A stretch of 10,029 nt of DNA, taken from an uncultured Lachnospiraceae bacterium (GTDB lineage Bacteria; Bacillota_A; Clostridia; Lachnospirales; Lachnospiraceae). Below the pieces are notes generated by a model. It was not told the DNA's origin. It ran no database searches and saw only the letters and a list, made by a program, of their open reading frames with translations. The stretch is from the NCBI GenBank assembly GCA_902796775.1, contig CADBQK010000161.1:1-10029 (forward strand), read 5' to 3'. This document shows, one piece after another, positions 1-6,249 of the stretch; position 1 is the stretch's first letter; the number at the start of each line of letters is the position of its first letter. Position numbers and translations under genes: made by a program.

Positions 1-656
1 CCGCCAGTCTGCTTTGTACCCCCGGCATGAATAGCCGGGTCAGGCTTTCTTTTGGCCGGTAAGCTGTCCAGAGAATCTCCAAGAAAATATACCAGCATAT
101 CGGTTAATTCCCGCAGAAGATCAAAAATGATTCCCACAGCCCAGCCGGCGTAGAGACCGAAGAACCACCCGCCGATCTTCTTTCCGAACAGAGAAAAGCC
201 CCAGCGGCACACGCCATTTCCGAAAATCATGAATATAACAGACAGGATGACAACGACAGCAGCAATGATGAAGGATTCGGCAGTACCTGTTTCACCATCG
301 GAGGGATCTTCTTCATTTACTTTGCGATACAGGATCACAAGCATAATGGCGCTTGCAATAATGACCTCAAGGTAGAAGCCGATGTTGAAATGTTCCGGGG
401 CTGCTTCAGCGACCTCTGATGCCAGGAGCAGCATGAAACCGAATATTAATGAACCAGAAAGCAGAAGCAGCCGGAGAATGATATACACGAAAGAAACCGG
501 CGCCTTCAAGGCACGGCCGCGCCGGAACGTGTTTATAAAACCTGCGAGGAGTCCGAGCAGGTTAAGCCCCAGCACGATCCAGCAGCTCAGCATATGATTG
601 TGATAATAATCAGGGAGCATGGAAAAAGTCCGGATGATTAGTTGAAAGGTATTCAT
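1..656 (-). CDS. Partial polytopic integral membrane protein, family not recognised
   Basis: The frame is open from an ATG at 656 to the window edge, giving 218 codons with no stop, so the C terminus lies outside the window. The start is set by an AGGAGG five bases upstream (662-667). The product is very hydrophobic. Probable membrane segments are at about residues 22-40, 54-79, 91-109, 127-145 and 153-180. Short charged loops separate them (e.g. FRRGRALKAP near 43-52 and a Glu/Asp-rich loop near 114-127), and a polar tail rich in Lys, Pro and Gly follows residue 199. I see no transporter, enzyme or secretion-system motif that would allow a family name. Its neighbour upstream on the same strand is a truncated TetR-type regulator ending 95 bases away; this may once have been a regulator-target pair, but that is inference. 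The reading frame and start are well supported; the function is unknown. Confidence 0.75.
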   Translation of the reverse strand, partial: MNTFQLIIRTFSMLPDYYHNHMLSCWIVLGLNLLGLLAGFINTFRRGRALKAPVSFVYIILRLLLLSGSLIFGFMLLLASEVAEAAPEHFNIGFYLEVIIASAIMLVILYRKVNEEDPSDGETGTAESFIIAAVVVILSVIFMIFGNGVCRWGFSLFGKKIGGWFFGLYAGWAVGIIFDLLRELTDMLVYFLGDSLDSLPAKRKPDPAIHAGGTKQTG

Positions 657-719
657 TTCGGCCTCCTGCAGAACAAACAGAATGCAAGGACATAGGTTAC
701 ATTCCTTGTATTTTACCAC

Positions 720-751
720 AAAAAATATCCCTGCCGCATGGGTTTCGCAGG
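720..751 (-). terminator. Possible weak intrinsic terminator after the TetR remnant
   Basis: On the minus strand a CCTGC/GCAGG stem (747-751 pairing with 730-734) is followed, after GATA, by six T residues (720-725). It starts at the stop codon of the TetR remnant. The stem is only five base pairs and the loop is long, so this is a tentative call. Confidence 0.3.
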
Positions 752-1075
752 TCACTCTGGAAAAAAGATCTTCCGGAGCGGCTCCGGCATGGACGCGTGC
801 ATCCGTTCGACTTCCTCATCTGCGGATACCGGATCATCCGAAAGCAGCCACTCTCTGGACATGGCTATAGTGCCATAGCTGTACAGGCGGATGGCAAAGA
901 TCGTCTGTGCATCCAGGGTCTTCGTTTGCAGGCGTTCCCTGGCAGTTTCAGCGTAACGGGCGCAGTAATACTCCAGCATATACTCCCATAGCGGGTTCTG
1001 GGATGTATCCTCAAAAGCCCTTTTATAAAAGATCTGATCTTTTTTCACCCGCAGCAGATTGGGAAGGAAGATGCG
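752..1075 (-). pseudogene. TetR/AcrR-family regulator remnant, C-terminal ligand-binding domain only
   Basis: About 107 codons end at the TGA at 752-754. The sequence reads like the C-terminal half of a clostridial TetR-type repressor: a start with DQIFYKRAFEDTSQNPLWEY, then an amphipathic helix with the YCARYAETARE stretch, then a YSYGTIAMSREWLLSDDP segment (compare the family's usual Gly-x-x-x-x-x-x-Trp-Leu pattern before the last helix) and an EPLRKIFF end. The N-terminal helix-turn-helix that every TetR protein needs is absent. The frame stays open upstream to an ATG at 1285, but those residues are Arg/Leu-rich, resemble no TetR DNA-binding domain and lie antisense to a kinase fragment, so that start is not credible. 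I read this as the surviving 3' part of a gene whose 5' end was replaced by recombination. It cannot work as a DNA-binding regulator. The family call rests on pattern recall, not a search. Confidence 0.55.
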
Positions 1076-1128
1076 TAGAACGGCGATACGAAGAACGAAG
1101 ACGCGCAGATGGAGCCGGAAGGAGAAGG

Positions 1129-1323
1129 TCAGGCCTGACATACGGGCAGTTTCTGAGTCTTGCATTGGACATATGCGAAGCGGTACAGGAATGCATGGGG
1201 CGGGGCCTTTTGCATTTGGATATACAGCCCAAGAATATCCTTGTGGCAAATGACGGGACATGTAAGCTTTGTGATTTTGGCTCAATTATTAAGAAGATCC
1301 TCAGCGGTTTTGACCTGAGTTGA
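1129..1323 (+). pseudogene. Serine/threonine protein kinase fragment (catalytic loop and DFG only)
   Basis: About 64 codons end at the TGA at 1321-1323. They contain the helix before the catalytic loop (LSLALDICEAVQECMGRGLL), a catalytic loop HLDIQPKNIL (canonical HRDIKPENIL, with R to L and K to Q changes) and CDFGS, the metal-binding DFG motif. The glycine-rich loop, the ATP-binding lysine, the hinge, the activation segment beyond DFG and the whole C-lobe are missing, so this cannot be an active kinase. No ribosome binding site or start codon belongs to it. The frame is open upstream but gives Arg-rich, low-quality sequence. It lies head to head with the TetR remnant, about 50 bases apart, so two unrelated genes have been cut and joined here. 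The kinase identity is secure from the motifs; the exact 5' limit is approximate. Confidence 0.7.
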
Positions 1324-1337
1324 TAATCGATACTGTT

Positions 1338-1368
1338 AATTCAAGAACGCCGATGGCGTTCTTGAATT
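1338..1368 (-). terminator. Perfect 14-bp-stem palindrome, probable (bidirectional) terminator of the LacI-family gene
   Basis: Bases 1338-1351 (AATTCAAGAACGCC) pair perfectly with 1355-1368 around a three-base GAT loop. The palindrome begins 20 bases past the stop of the LacI-family gene and 14 bases past the kinase remnant, where a shared terminator would sit. Neither strand carries a long T-run after the stem (only the TT that closes it), so it is not a textbook intrinsic terminator; it could also mark a recombination scar. Confidence 0.5.
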
Positions 1369-1387
1369 GTATTAAGCAGTACCAATA

Positions 1388-2398
1388 TTAGTCTGTCGAA
1401 CTGCCGACATATATCTTGCTTGGTATCAGAATATCTTTTTCATTCGGATCTCCCTGTAACAGTTCATCCATTCTTTCCAGGGACTTGACACACATTTCTT
1501 TGAGATTCTGGGAGGCATACGTTAACGGCATATAAAGAACATTGTTATATTCCAGTTCATCAAAACAGGCAACAGAAATATCGTCCGGTACCGAGATTCC
1601 GTCTTCTTTCAGCACGGCCATGACACCCAGGGCGCTGGTAGCATTGATACAGATAATAGCATCAGGGTTCAGAGACAATATTCTGTCTCTTGTATAACGG
1701 ATGGCAGTTTTTGTATCTGCGGTTCCGGCATTTACAATCCAGTTATGGTCGAAAGTTTTTCCGTACTTTTTAAAAGCACGCTTGTACCCATCTATTCTCT
1801 GACTGGAATAATAAGGTCCGTATCCGTCACAGAACAAAACAATTCTTTCGTGCTTTCTTTTCAGCAGATAACTGGTCAGCTCAAAATTGGCCTGTTCCAG
1901 ATCTGTCATGACACAGTTTCCGGGACAGGTTGGGTATTTGTCAGTGATAAATACAATGGGCATTTTGGCCCGCTTTACCTCATAAAGATGCTCAAGCCCG
2001 GAGGACGTACTCTGATCATAACGGCAGGGGACCAGCAGAATGCCGTCAACACCTCTTTCCGCCATCATTCTCACCAGTTTTTTTTCTCTTTCTATTTCAT
2101 TGTTGGAAATGCCAAGCAGCAGAACATATCCCCTGGCATCGGCTTCCTGCTGCATTTCAAACACAAGAGAGGTGAAAAAAGGGTTTTTTATGTCAGTAAC
2201 AATAAGCGCAAGCGTATTGGTTTTCTGTATTGCCAGGTTTCTGGCGCTGAAGTTTGGTCTGTAGCCAATCAGCTCAACCGCTTCGCGAACCTTTTTGCGC
2301 GTTTCCTCTTTTACACCCGGCCGGTCATTCAATACCAGGGAGACTGTTGCTGTGGATGTACCCGCAAGTTTTGCCACATCTTTAATCGTCACGTTCAT
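1388..2398 (-). CDS. LacI-family transcriptional repressor of the adjacent sugar operon
   Basis: A full-length LacI/GalR-type regulator of 336 residues, the normal family size. The N-terminal helix-turn-helix is at about residues 4-23 (TIKDVAKLAGTSTATVSLVL), followed by helix three and the hinge helix NFSARNLA at 49-56. Its leucine is the residue that in this family inserts at a central CpG of the operator. The rest is a periplasmic-binding-protein-like effector domain starting at TLALIVTDIKNPFF (62-75) and including VDGILLVP (117-124) and PDDISVACFDE. The ATG at 2398 has an AAAGGAG at 2410-2416. It is transcribed divergently from the transporter/epimerase operon, and the 223-base spacer holds two CG-centred palindromes that fit its DNA-binding domain. 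It therefore very probably represses that operon and is released by the imported sugar or a product of the epimerases. The effector cannot be read from sequence. Confidence 0.93.
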   Translation of the reverse strand: MNVTIKDVAKLAGTSTATVSLVLNDRPGVKEETRKKVREAVELIGYRPNFSARNLAIQKTNTLALIVTDIKNPFFTSLVFEMQQEADARGYVLLLGISNNEIEREKKLVRMMAERGVDGILLVPCRYDQSTSSGLEHLYEVKRAKMPIVFITDKYPTCPGNCVMTDLEQANFELTSYLLKRKHERIVLFCDGYGPYYSSQRIDGYKRAFKKYGKTFDHNWIVNAGTADTKTAIRYTRDRILSLNPDAIICINATSALGVMAVLKEDGISVPDDISVACFDELEYNNVLYMPLTYASQNLKEMCVKSLERMDELLQGDPNEKDILIPSKIYVGSSTD

Positions 2399-2431
2399 AT
2401 TGATGGTGCTCCTTTGTTATCATTCCTGTTT

Positions 2432-2437
2432 ATCATA
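2432..2437 (-). promoter_or_regulatory. Possible -10 element of the LacI-family gene promoter
   Basis: On the minus strand TATGAT lies 34 bases before the regulator's ATG. A poor -35 (TTTTCA) sits 17 bases upstream of it. This is the best candidate I see for the repressor's own promoter, but the -35 match is weak. Confidence 0.3.
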
Positions 2438-2481
2438 ACCTGAATTGACTGTTTTGAAAAGACAACTATTCAAATAACTGG

Positions 2482-2510
2482 TTGACAAGATTTGATACGG
2501 ATAGTATAAT
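2482..2510 (+). promoter_or_regulatory. Consensus sigma-A (sigma-70) promoter of the sugar operon
   Basis: TTGACA at 2482-2487 and TATAAT at 2505-2510 are both perfect consensus hexamers, with an optimal 17-base spacer. Transcription should start near 2517, giving a leader of about 210 bases before the binding-protein ATG. A promoter this strong needs tight repression, which the two operators just downstream would supply. Confidence 0.9.
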
Positions 2511-2519
2511 CGGCAGTAA

Positions 2520-2533
2520 TTAAAGCGTTTTAA
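2520..2533 (+). promoter_or_regulatory. LacI-family operator O1
   Basis: TTAAAGCGTTTTAA is a CG-centred palindrome with one mismatched pair (G2525/T2528). It sits at about +4 to +17 relative to the predicted start, a classic position for blocking transcription. It resembles a catabolite-repression (cre) site, but the symmetric G and C positions of cre are replaced by T and A, so the local LacI-family regulator is the likelier ligand. Confidence 0.8.
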
Positions 2534-2600
2534 ATATCTTATTCTAAGAACATCTAATTTACCGCAATATATCATGGAAAACCGTTCTGAATATGGCATA

Positions 2601-2612
2601 TAAAACGTTTTA
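2601..2612 (+). promoter_or_regulatory. LacI-family operator O2
   Basis: TAAAACGTTTTA is a perfect 12-base palindrome centred on CG. Its centre lies exactly 80 bases downstream of the centre of the first operator and has nearly the same half-site (TTAAA/TAAAA around CG). Two operators could let a repressor tetramer loop the DNA or add a roadblock in the leader; which one is inference. Confidence 0.75.
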
Positions 2613-2726
2613 ATAATTAATATGGAACAGGCGCTCTTCGCCAGAAACGGTCGTGAAAAGTCGTATGTTTCGGATCAAAGAGTCGGTGTAGTCATGAGTA
2701 TTCAAGAAAAGACAAGGAGGAGAAAG

Positions 2727-3686
2727 ATGAAGATCAAATCAACAGCTGTCATTTTAGGTCTGGCAGGAGCTGCCATGCTGAGTTGCATGGTTTCTGCTGA
2801 AGAAGCAAAGAGGATTGCATACACAACCATGGCGCTTTCTTCGCCGTACTTCACGGAGGTTTCTCAGGGAATTCAGAAGGGATGCGAAGAGCGCGGATGG
2901 GAATGCACTATTCAGGATCCGGCAATGGATGCCGGCAAACAGCTTGCCGCGATTGAAGATTTTATTGAACAGAAATATGATGCCATCATCATTTCTGCTG
3001 TTGATTCCGCAGCTGTAGTTGACGTAGTAAAACAGGCAAAAGAAGCAGGTATCAAGGTAATTGGTACTTCTACGGAAATTGAGGGGGCCGACGCCTTTGT
3101 CAGTGCCGGAGAGTATGAAATGGGTGAAGCAGTCGGTACCGCAATCGGACAGTGGTCTCAGGAGAACCTGGAAGGAGATCTGATCGGCGTTACTTTTGGA
3201 ACCATCAATGACCCCAATGTTATGATCCGTGAGCAGGGTATGCGTGAAAGCTTTGAAAAGGAATACACGAATGGTGAAATCAGTTGGATCAATGAACCCG
3301 GAACCATTGGCGGCGTTGATTCTGATGATGGTATGAATAACATGGAAGCCATTCTTCAGTCAAATCCCGATATCAACATTATCATGGGATCAAATGATGA
3401 TGGAATTCTGGGCGCTTATGAAGCAGCAAAGGCTGCAGGAAAAGATCTGACAAAGATGGCTTTTGGCGCTGTAAATGCAGTTCAGCAGGCACTTGATGAG
3501 ATCAAAGAGGAAAAAGATACTGGTGAAGGCGCTTATCGTGCCACCGTTGATATCACGCCGTTTGAGCATGGTGAAAGAGACGTAGAGGTTGTTGAAGCAT
3601 TGTTTAACGGGGAAGAATTTACCGAGCAGGTCATTATTCCCGCAAAAGCTGTTACCTGGGATAACATTGACGAATATTTCGAATAA
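2727..3686 (+). CDS. CUT2-type sugar ABC transporter substrate-binding protein
   Basis: Extracytoplasmic binding protein of 319 residues that delivers a sugar to the ATPase/permease pair encoded next. It has a Sec signal peptide (MKIK, hydrophobic core 7-19). Cleavage is likely after VSA24; Cys20 in MLSC is only a poor lipobox, so lipid anchoring, usual in Gram-positives, is uncertain. The mature part has the ribose/galactose-binding (Peripla_BP_4) fold signs: ALSSPYF at 36-42, KYDAIIISAVDS at 83-94, IREQGMRESF at 167-176 and SNDDGILGAYEA at 222-233. Those regions carry the Arg and Asp that contact sugars in RbsB. The chosen ATG is preceded by AAGGAGG at 2714-2720. An in-frame ATG at 2622 lacks a binding site and would bury the signal peptide. 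It is the first gene of the operon, after a leader holding both operators. Family call is firm; ligand unknown. Confidence 0.92.
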   Translation: MKIKSTAVILGLAGAAMLSCMVSAEEAKRIAYTTMALSSPYFTEVSQGIQKGCEERGWECTIQDPAMDAGKQLAAIEDFIEQKYDAIIISAVDSAAVVDVVKQAKEAGIKVIGTSTEIEGADAFVSAGEYEMGEAVGTAIGQWSQENLEGDLIGVTFGTINDPNVMIREQGMRESFEKEYTNGEISWINEPGTIGGVDSDDGMNNMEAILQSNPDINIIMGSNDDGILGAYEAAKAAGKDLTKMAFGAVNAVQQALDEIKEEKDTGEGAYRATVDITPFEHGERDVEVVEALFNGEEFTEQVIIPAKAVTWDNIDEYFE

Positions 3687-3723
3687 AGAAAACATCACAT
3701 TTACTTTAGGCGAAATTCACTTA

Positions 3724-3753
3724 GAATGCCCCGCTGCTTACGGTGGGGCATTC
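3724..3753 (+). promoter_or_regulatory. Intercistronic stem-loop between binding-protein and ATPase genes
   Basis: GAATGCCCC at 3724-3732 pairs perfectly with GGGGCATTC at 3745-3753, and the helix can extend inward through G-T and C-G pairs to a six-base loop. No T-run follows, so full termination is unlikely. Hairpins in this position commonly protect the upstream transcript end or attenuate read-through, giving more binding protein than membrane components. The ATPase start codon is only 19 bases beyond. Confidence 0.65.
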
Positions 3754-3772
3754 CACTTACAGGAGATGTGGA

Positions 3773-5263
3773 ATGGGTGACAAGATCCTTGAAATGAAAA
3801 ACATCACAGTTTCTTTTCCCGGAGTGCTTGCGCTGGATCATGCCCGGTTTTCTCTGGAACAGGGAGAAATCCATGCGCTGCTTGGTGAAAACGGAGCAGG
3901 TAAATCCACCCTTATGAAAGTTTTAACGGGTGTAAACCATCTGGACGAGGGCGAGATCATTTATGACGGAAAGAGCTATCCGGGTTTTTTGATTGATCAG
4001 GCTAAGGAACTTGGGATCAGCATGATTTATCAGGAACTGAATATAGTCCCGGAACTGTCGGTTTATGAGAATATTTTTCTGGGAAAGGAAATCTGGGGAA
4101 AAGGCAAACTGGATAAGCGGGAAATGATTGAAAAATCCCGGGAAATTACAGATTCACTCGGAATTGAGATGAGTCCGCTTATGCAGGTAAAGAATCTGAC
4201 GATGGCATATCGCCAGATGGTTGAAATTGCAAGAGCCTTGCTCAATAATCCGAAAATCCTGATTATGGATGAGCCAACCGGCCCGCTGACAGACCATGAA
4301 GTTCAGATTCTGTTCAAGACCATGAAGCGTCTGAAAAATCAGGGAATGTCGATCATTTATATCTCACACCGTCTGGAAGAGATATTCGAGATTTGTGATA
4401 CCTGTACTGTCTTTCGGGACGGTAAATTTATCCGGGATCTGAAAGTAGAGGATACGGATAAAAATGAGCTTGTCAGGCTGATGGTCGGCCGGGAGATTAA
4501 TAACCAATATCCGGAAAGAATATCGGTTCCGGAAAACAGTGAAGAAGTACTTCGCATTGAAACGCTAAGAACGGACAAAATCAAAGGGATTTCGTTTTCT
4601 CTCAGAAGAGGGGAGATACTGGGCATCGGCGGCCTGGTAGGAGCAGGACGGACAGAAACTCTGCGGGCTATCTTTGGCGCAGATCCTTATGAGGGAAAAA
4701 TAATAAAAAACGGTAAAGAATTGTCGATCCGGTCTACCGGCGACGCCATTCAGAACGGTATTGTTCTGGTGACAGAAGATCGGAAGGGTCAGGGCCTTTT
4801 GCTTAATCTGTCTGTTTCGGATAACGCGGTTATTGCAACTTTGAAGCAGCGAAGAAAAGGTATTTTTCTGGATAAAAACGGTATTGACGGGGAAGTGAGA
4901 GGGATAATTGAAAGATTAAAAATCAAAACACCCTCGGCAAAACAGATCGTTTCTCTGCTCAGCGGGGGTAATCAGCAGAAAGTAATCATAGGCAGATGGC
5001 TTTTATCCAATGCCGATATAATTTTGTTTGACGAACCGACAAGAGGGATTGATGTCGGAGCCAAATATGAGATTTATATGCTGATGAATGATCTGAAGAA
5101 AGCAGGAAAATCCATCATCATGGTTTCGTCTGATATGCCTGAACTGATCGGTATGTCGGACAGGATTATCGTTTTGGCAGAAGGACGTTTGACAGGGACA
5201 TTGGAAGACCCTTCAAAGTTTGATCAGGAAGTTATCATGAGGAACGCGTCAGATATTTCATAG
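3773..5263 (+). CDS. CUT2-type sugar ABC transporter ATP-binding protein (two fused ATPase domains, RbsA/MglA-like)
   Basis: Cytoplasmic ATPase of 496 residues, the usual RbsA/MglA length, powering import through the downstream permease. Domain 1 has Walker A GENGAGKST (38-46), Q-loop Gln87, a signature region LTMAYRQ (142-148), Walker B ILIMDEP (162-168) and switch His199. Domain 2 has the degenerate Walker A typical of this family (GLVGAGRTE, 287-295, no P-loop GKS/T), a canonical LSGGNQQ signature (396-402), Walker B ILFDEPT (417-423) and a VSSDMPE switch (451-457) lacking the histidine. So domain 2 is probably the weaker hydrolytic site, as is normal here. The ATG at 3773 has AGGAG at 3761-3765; an in-frame GTG at 3743 lies inside the hairpin and is unlikely. 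The permease gene follows after 14 bases. The tandem-domain form points to monosaccharide (CUT2) rather than oligosaccharide (CUT1) import. Confidence 0.95.
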   Translation: MGDKILEMKNITVSFPGVLALDHARFSLEQGEIHALLGENGAGKSTLMKVLTGVNHLDEGEIIYDGKSYPGFLIDQAKELGISMIYQELNIVPELSVYENIFLGKEIWGKGKLDKREMIEKSREITDSLGIEMSPLMQVKNLTMAYRQMVEIARALLNNPKILIMDEPTGPLTDHEVQILFKTMKRLKNQGMSIIYISHRLEEIFEICDTCTVFRDGKFIRDLKVEDTDKNELVRLMVGREINNQYPERISVPENSEEVLRIETLRTDKIKGISFSLRRGEILGIGGLVGAGRTETLRAIFGADPYEGKIIKNGKELSIRSTGDAIQNGIVLVTEDRKGQGLLLNLSVSDNAVIATLKQRRKGIFLDKNGIDGEVRGIIERLKIKTPSAKQIVSLLSGGNQQKVIIGRWLLSNADIILFDEPTRGIDVGAKYEIYMLMNDLKKAGKSIIMVSSDMPELIGMSDRIIVLAEGRLTGTLEDPSKFDQEVIMRNASDIS

Positions 5264-5277
5264 AATCGGAGAGCAAA

Positions 5278-6231
5278 ATGGAGAAGAAAGCATTTAACAT
5301 AAAAGAATATGTATCTTTTATTATTTTATTTGTGACGATCCTCTTCTTTTCTGTCTTTGGAAAAGGATTTTTGTCCGTCAGTAATTTTTTGAACGTTTTC
5401 CGACAGCAGTCAATTATCTGCATATGCGCCATGGGTATGATGATGGCCATACTGACGGGCGGCATTGATTTGTCTATGGGATCGGTGATTGGCGTGATCG
5501 GGGCCGCAAACGCCTGGCTGATGGTCAATACTGAACTGCACCCTGTACTGACATCTGTTATTTGCCTGGGAATTGCAATTTTATATGGCTTGTTTAATGG
5601 ATTTGTCATTGCAAGACTTCATGTTCCGCCTATGGTCGCTACTTTGGCTACCATGACGGGCGGGAGAGGGTTTTGTTATGTCATAACCAAGGGCATATCC
5701 ATCTACGGATTTAATCCGGGATACAAGATACTGGGACAGGGATTTCTTGGCCCGGTTCCGCTGCCTGTTGTTTTTGCGGTGATCTTTGTTCTGATTGCAT
5801 ACTGGATTTTAACGCAGACACCGCATGGGACTTATTTGTATGCGCTGGGTGGCAACGCAGAAGCGGCAAGACTGTGCGGGATCCATGTTGAGCATACACT
5901 CATGCTGGCATATACCCTTAACGGATTGTTTGCCGGGATCGCCGGCCTGATCCTCCTTGCAAGACTGGGGTCGGCATCTGCATCTCTTGGCGACGGATAT
6001 GAGATGGATATAATTACTGCTGTCGTATTGGGTGGTGTCAGTATCAGCGGCGGCAGCGGAAAACTGAGAGGGACAGTGTGCGGCGTTCTGACGATGGGGT
6101 TATTGTCCAATGGCCTTCTGATTATGGGGCTAAGCGATTATTATCAGATGATTGCAAAGTGTTTTGTACTGCTGATTGCTGTGGCATTTGATAAGAATTT
6201 TACAGGTTCGCTGCGGAGACCGAAAAAGTAA
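5278..6231 (+). CDS. CUT2-type sugar ABC transporter permease (RbsC-like)
   Basis: Integral membrane subunit of 317 residues forming the sugar channel, probably as a homodimer. About nine or ten hydrophobic segments can be seen (around 10-27, 44-60, 64-84, 91-113, 117-137, 161-179, 206-229, 245-255, 262-285 and 290-304). Family hallmarks are LTGGIDLSMGSVIG at 59-72 and the cytoplasmic loop GGNAEAARLCGI at 191-202, which docks on the ATPase. TAVVLGGVSISGGSGKLRGT at 247-266 is also typical of the BPD_transp_2 family. Length matches RbsC. The ATG is preceded by CGGAGAG a few bases upstream and lies 14 bases after the ATPase stop, so the two are translated from one message. The sequence does not tell the substrate. 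Confidence 0.95.
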   Translation: MEKKAFNIKEYVSFIILFVTILFFSVFGKGFLSVSNFLNVFRQQSIICICAMGMMMAILTGGIDLSMGSVIGVIGAANAWLMVNTELHPVLTSVICLGIAILYGLFNGFVIARLHVPPMVATLATMTGGRGFCYVITKGISIYGFNPGYKILGQGFLGPVPLPVVFAVIFVLIAYWILTQTPHGTYLYALGGNAEAARLCGIHVEHTLMLAYTLNGLFAGIAGLILLARLGSASASLGDGYEMDIITAVVLGGVSISGGSGKLRGTVCGVLTMGLLSNGLLIMGLSDYYQMIAKCFVLLIAVAFDKNFTGSLRRPKK

Positions 6232-6249
6232 ACAGAGAAAGGGAGAACG

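Noticed and set aside
1076..1285. Extension of the TetR frame to an ATG at 1285 as a complete 177-residue protein
   Set aside because: The added part lies antisense to kinase motifs and has no helix-turn-helix; no binding site precedes the ATG.
1745..2443. 232-codon plus-strand open frame opposite the LacI-family gene
   Set aside because: It is the antisense of a clearly coding repressor, has no binding site and shows no family pattern.
2622..2726. Upstream in-frame ATG codons (2622, 2694) as start of the binding protein
   Set aside because: Neither has a ribosome binding site, the added 35 residues are charged and would hide the signal peptide, and 2622 is only 10 bases past the second operator. 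ATG at 2727 has AAGGAGG at the right distance.
2517..2726. Riboswitch or attenuator in the 210-base leader
   Set aside because: I see operators but no strong hairpin pair, T-run or known aptamer core; repression at the DNA level explains the layout.
3743..3772. GTG at 3743 as start of the ATPase
   Set aside because: It lies inside the stem-loop and lacks a binding site; ATG at 3773 follows AGGAG by seven bases and gives the usual RbsA length.
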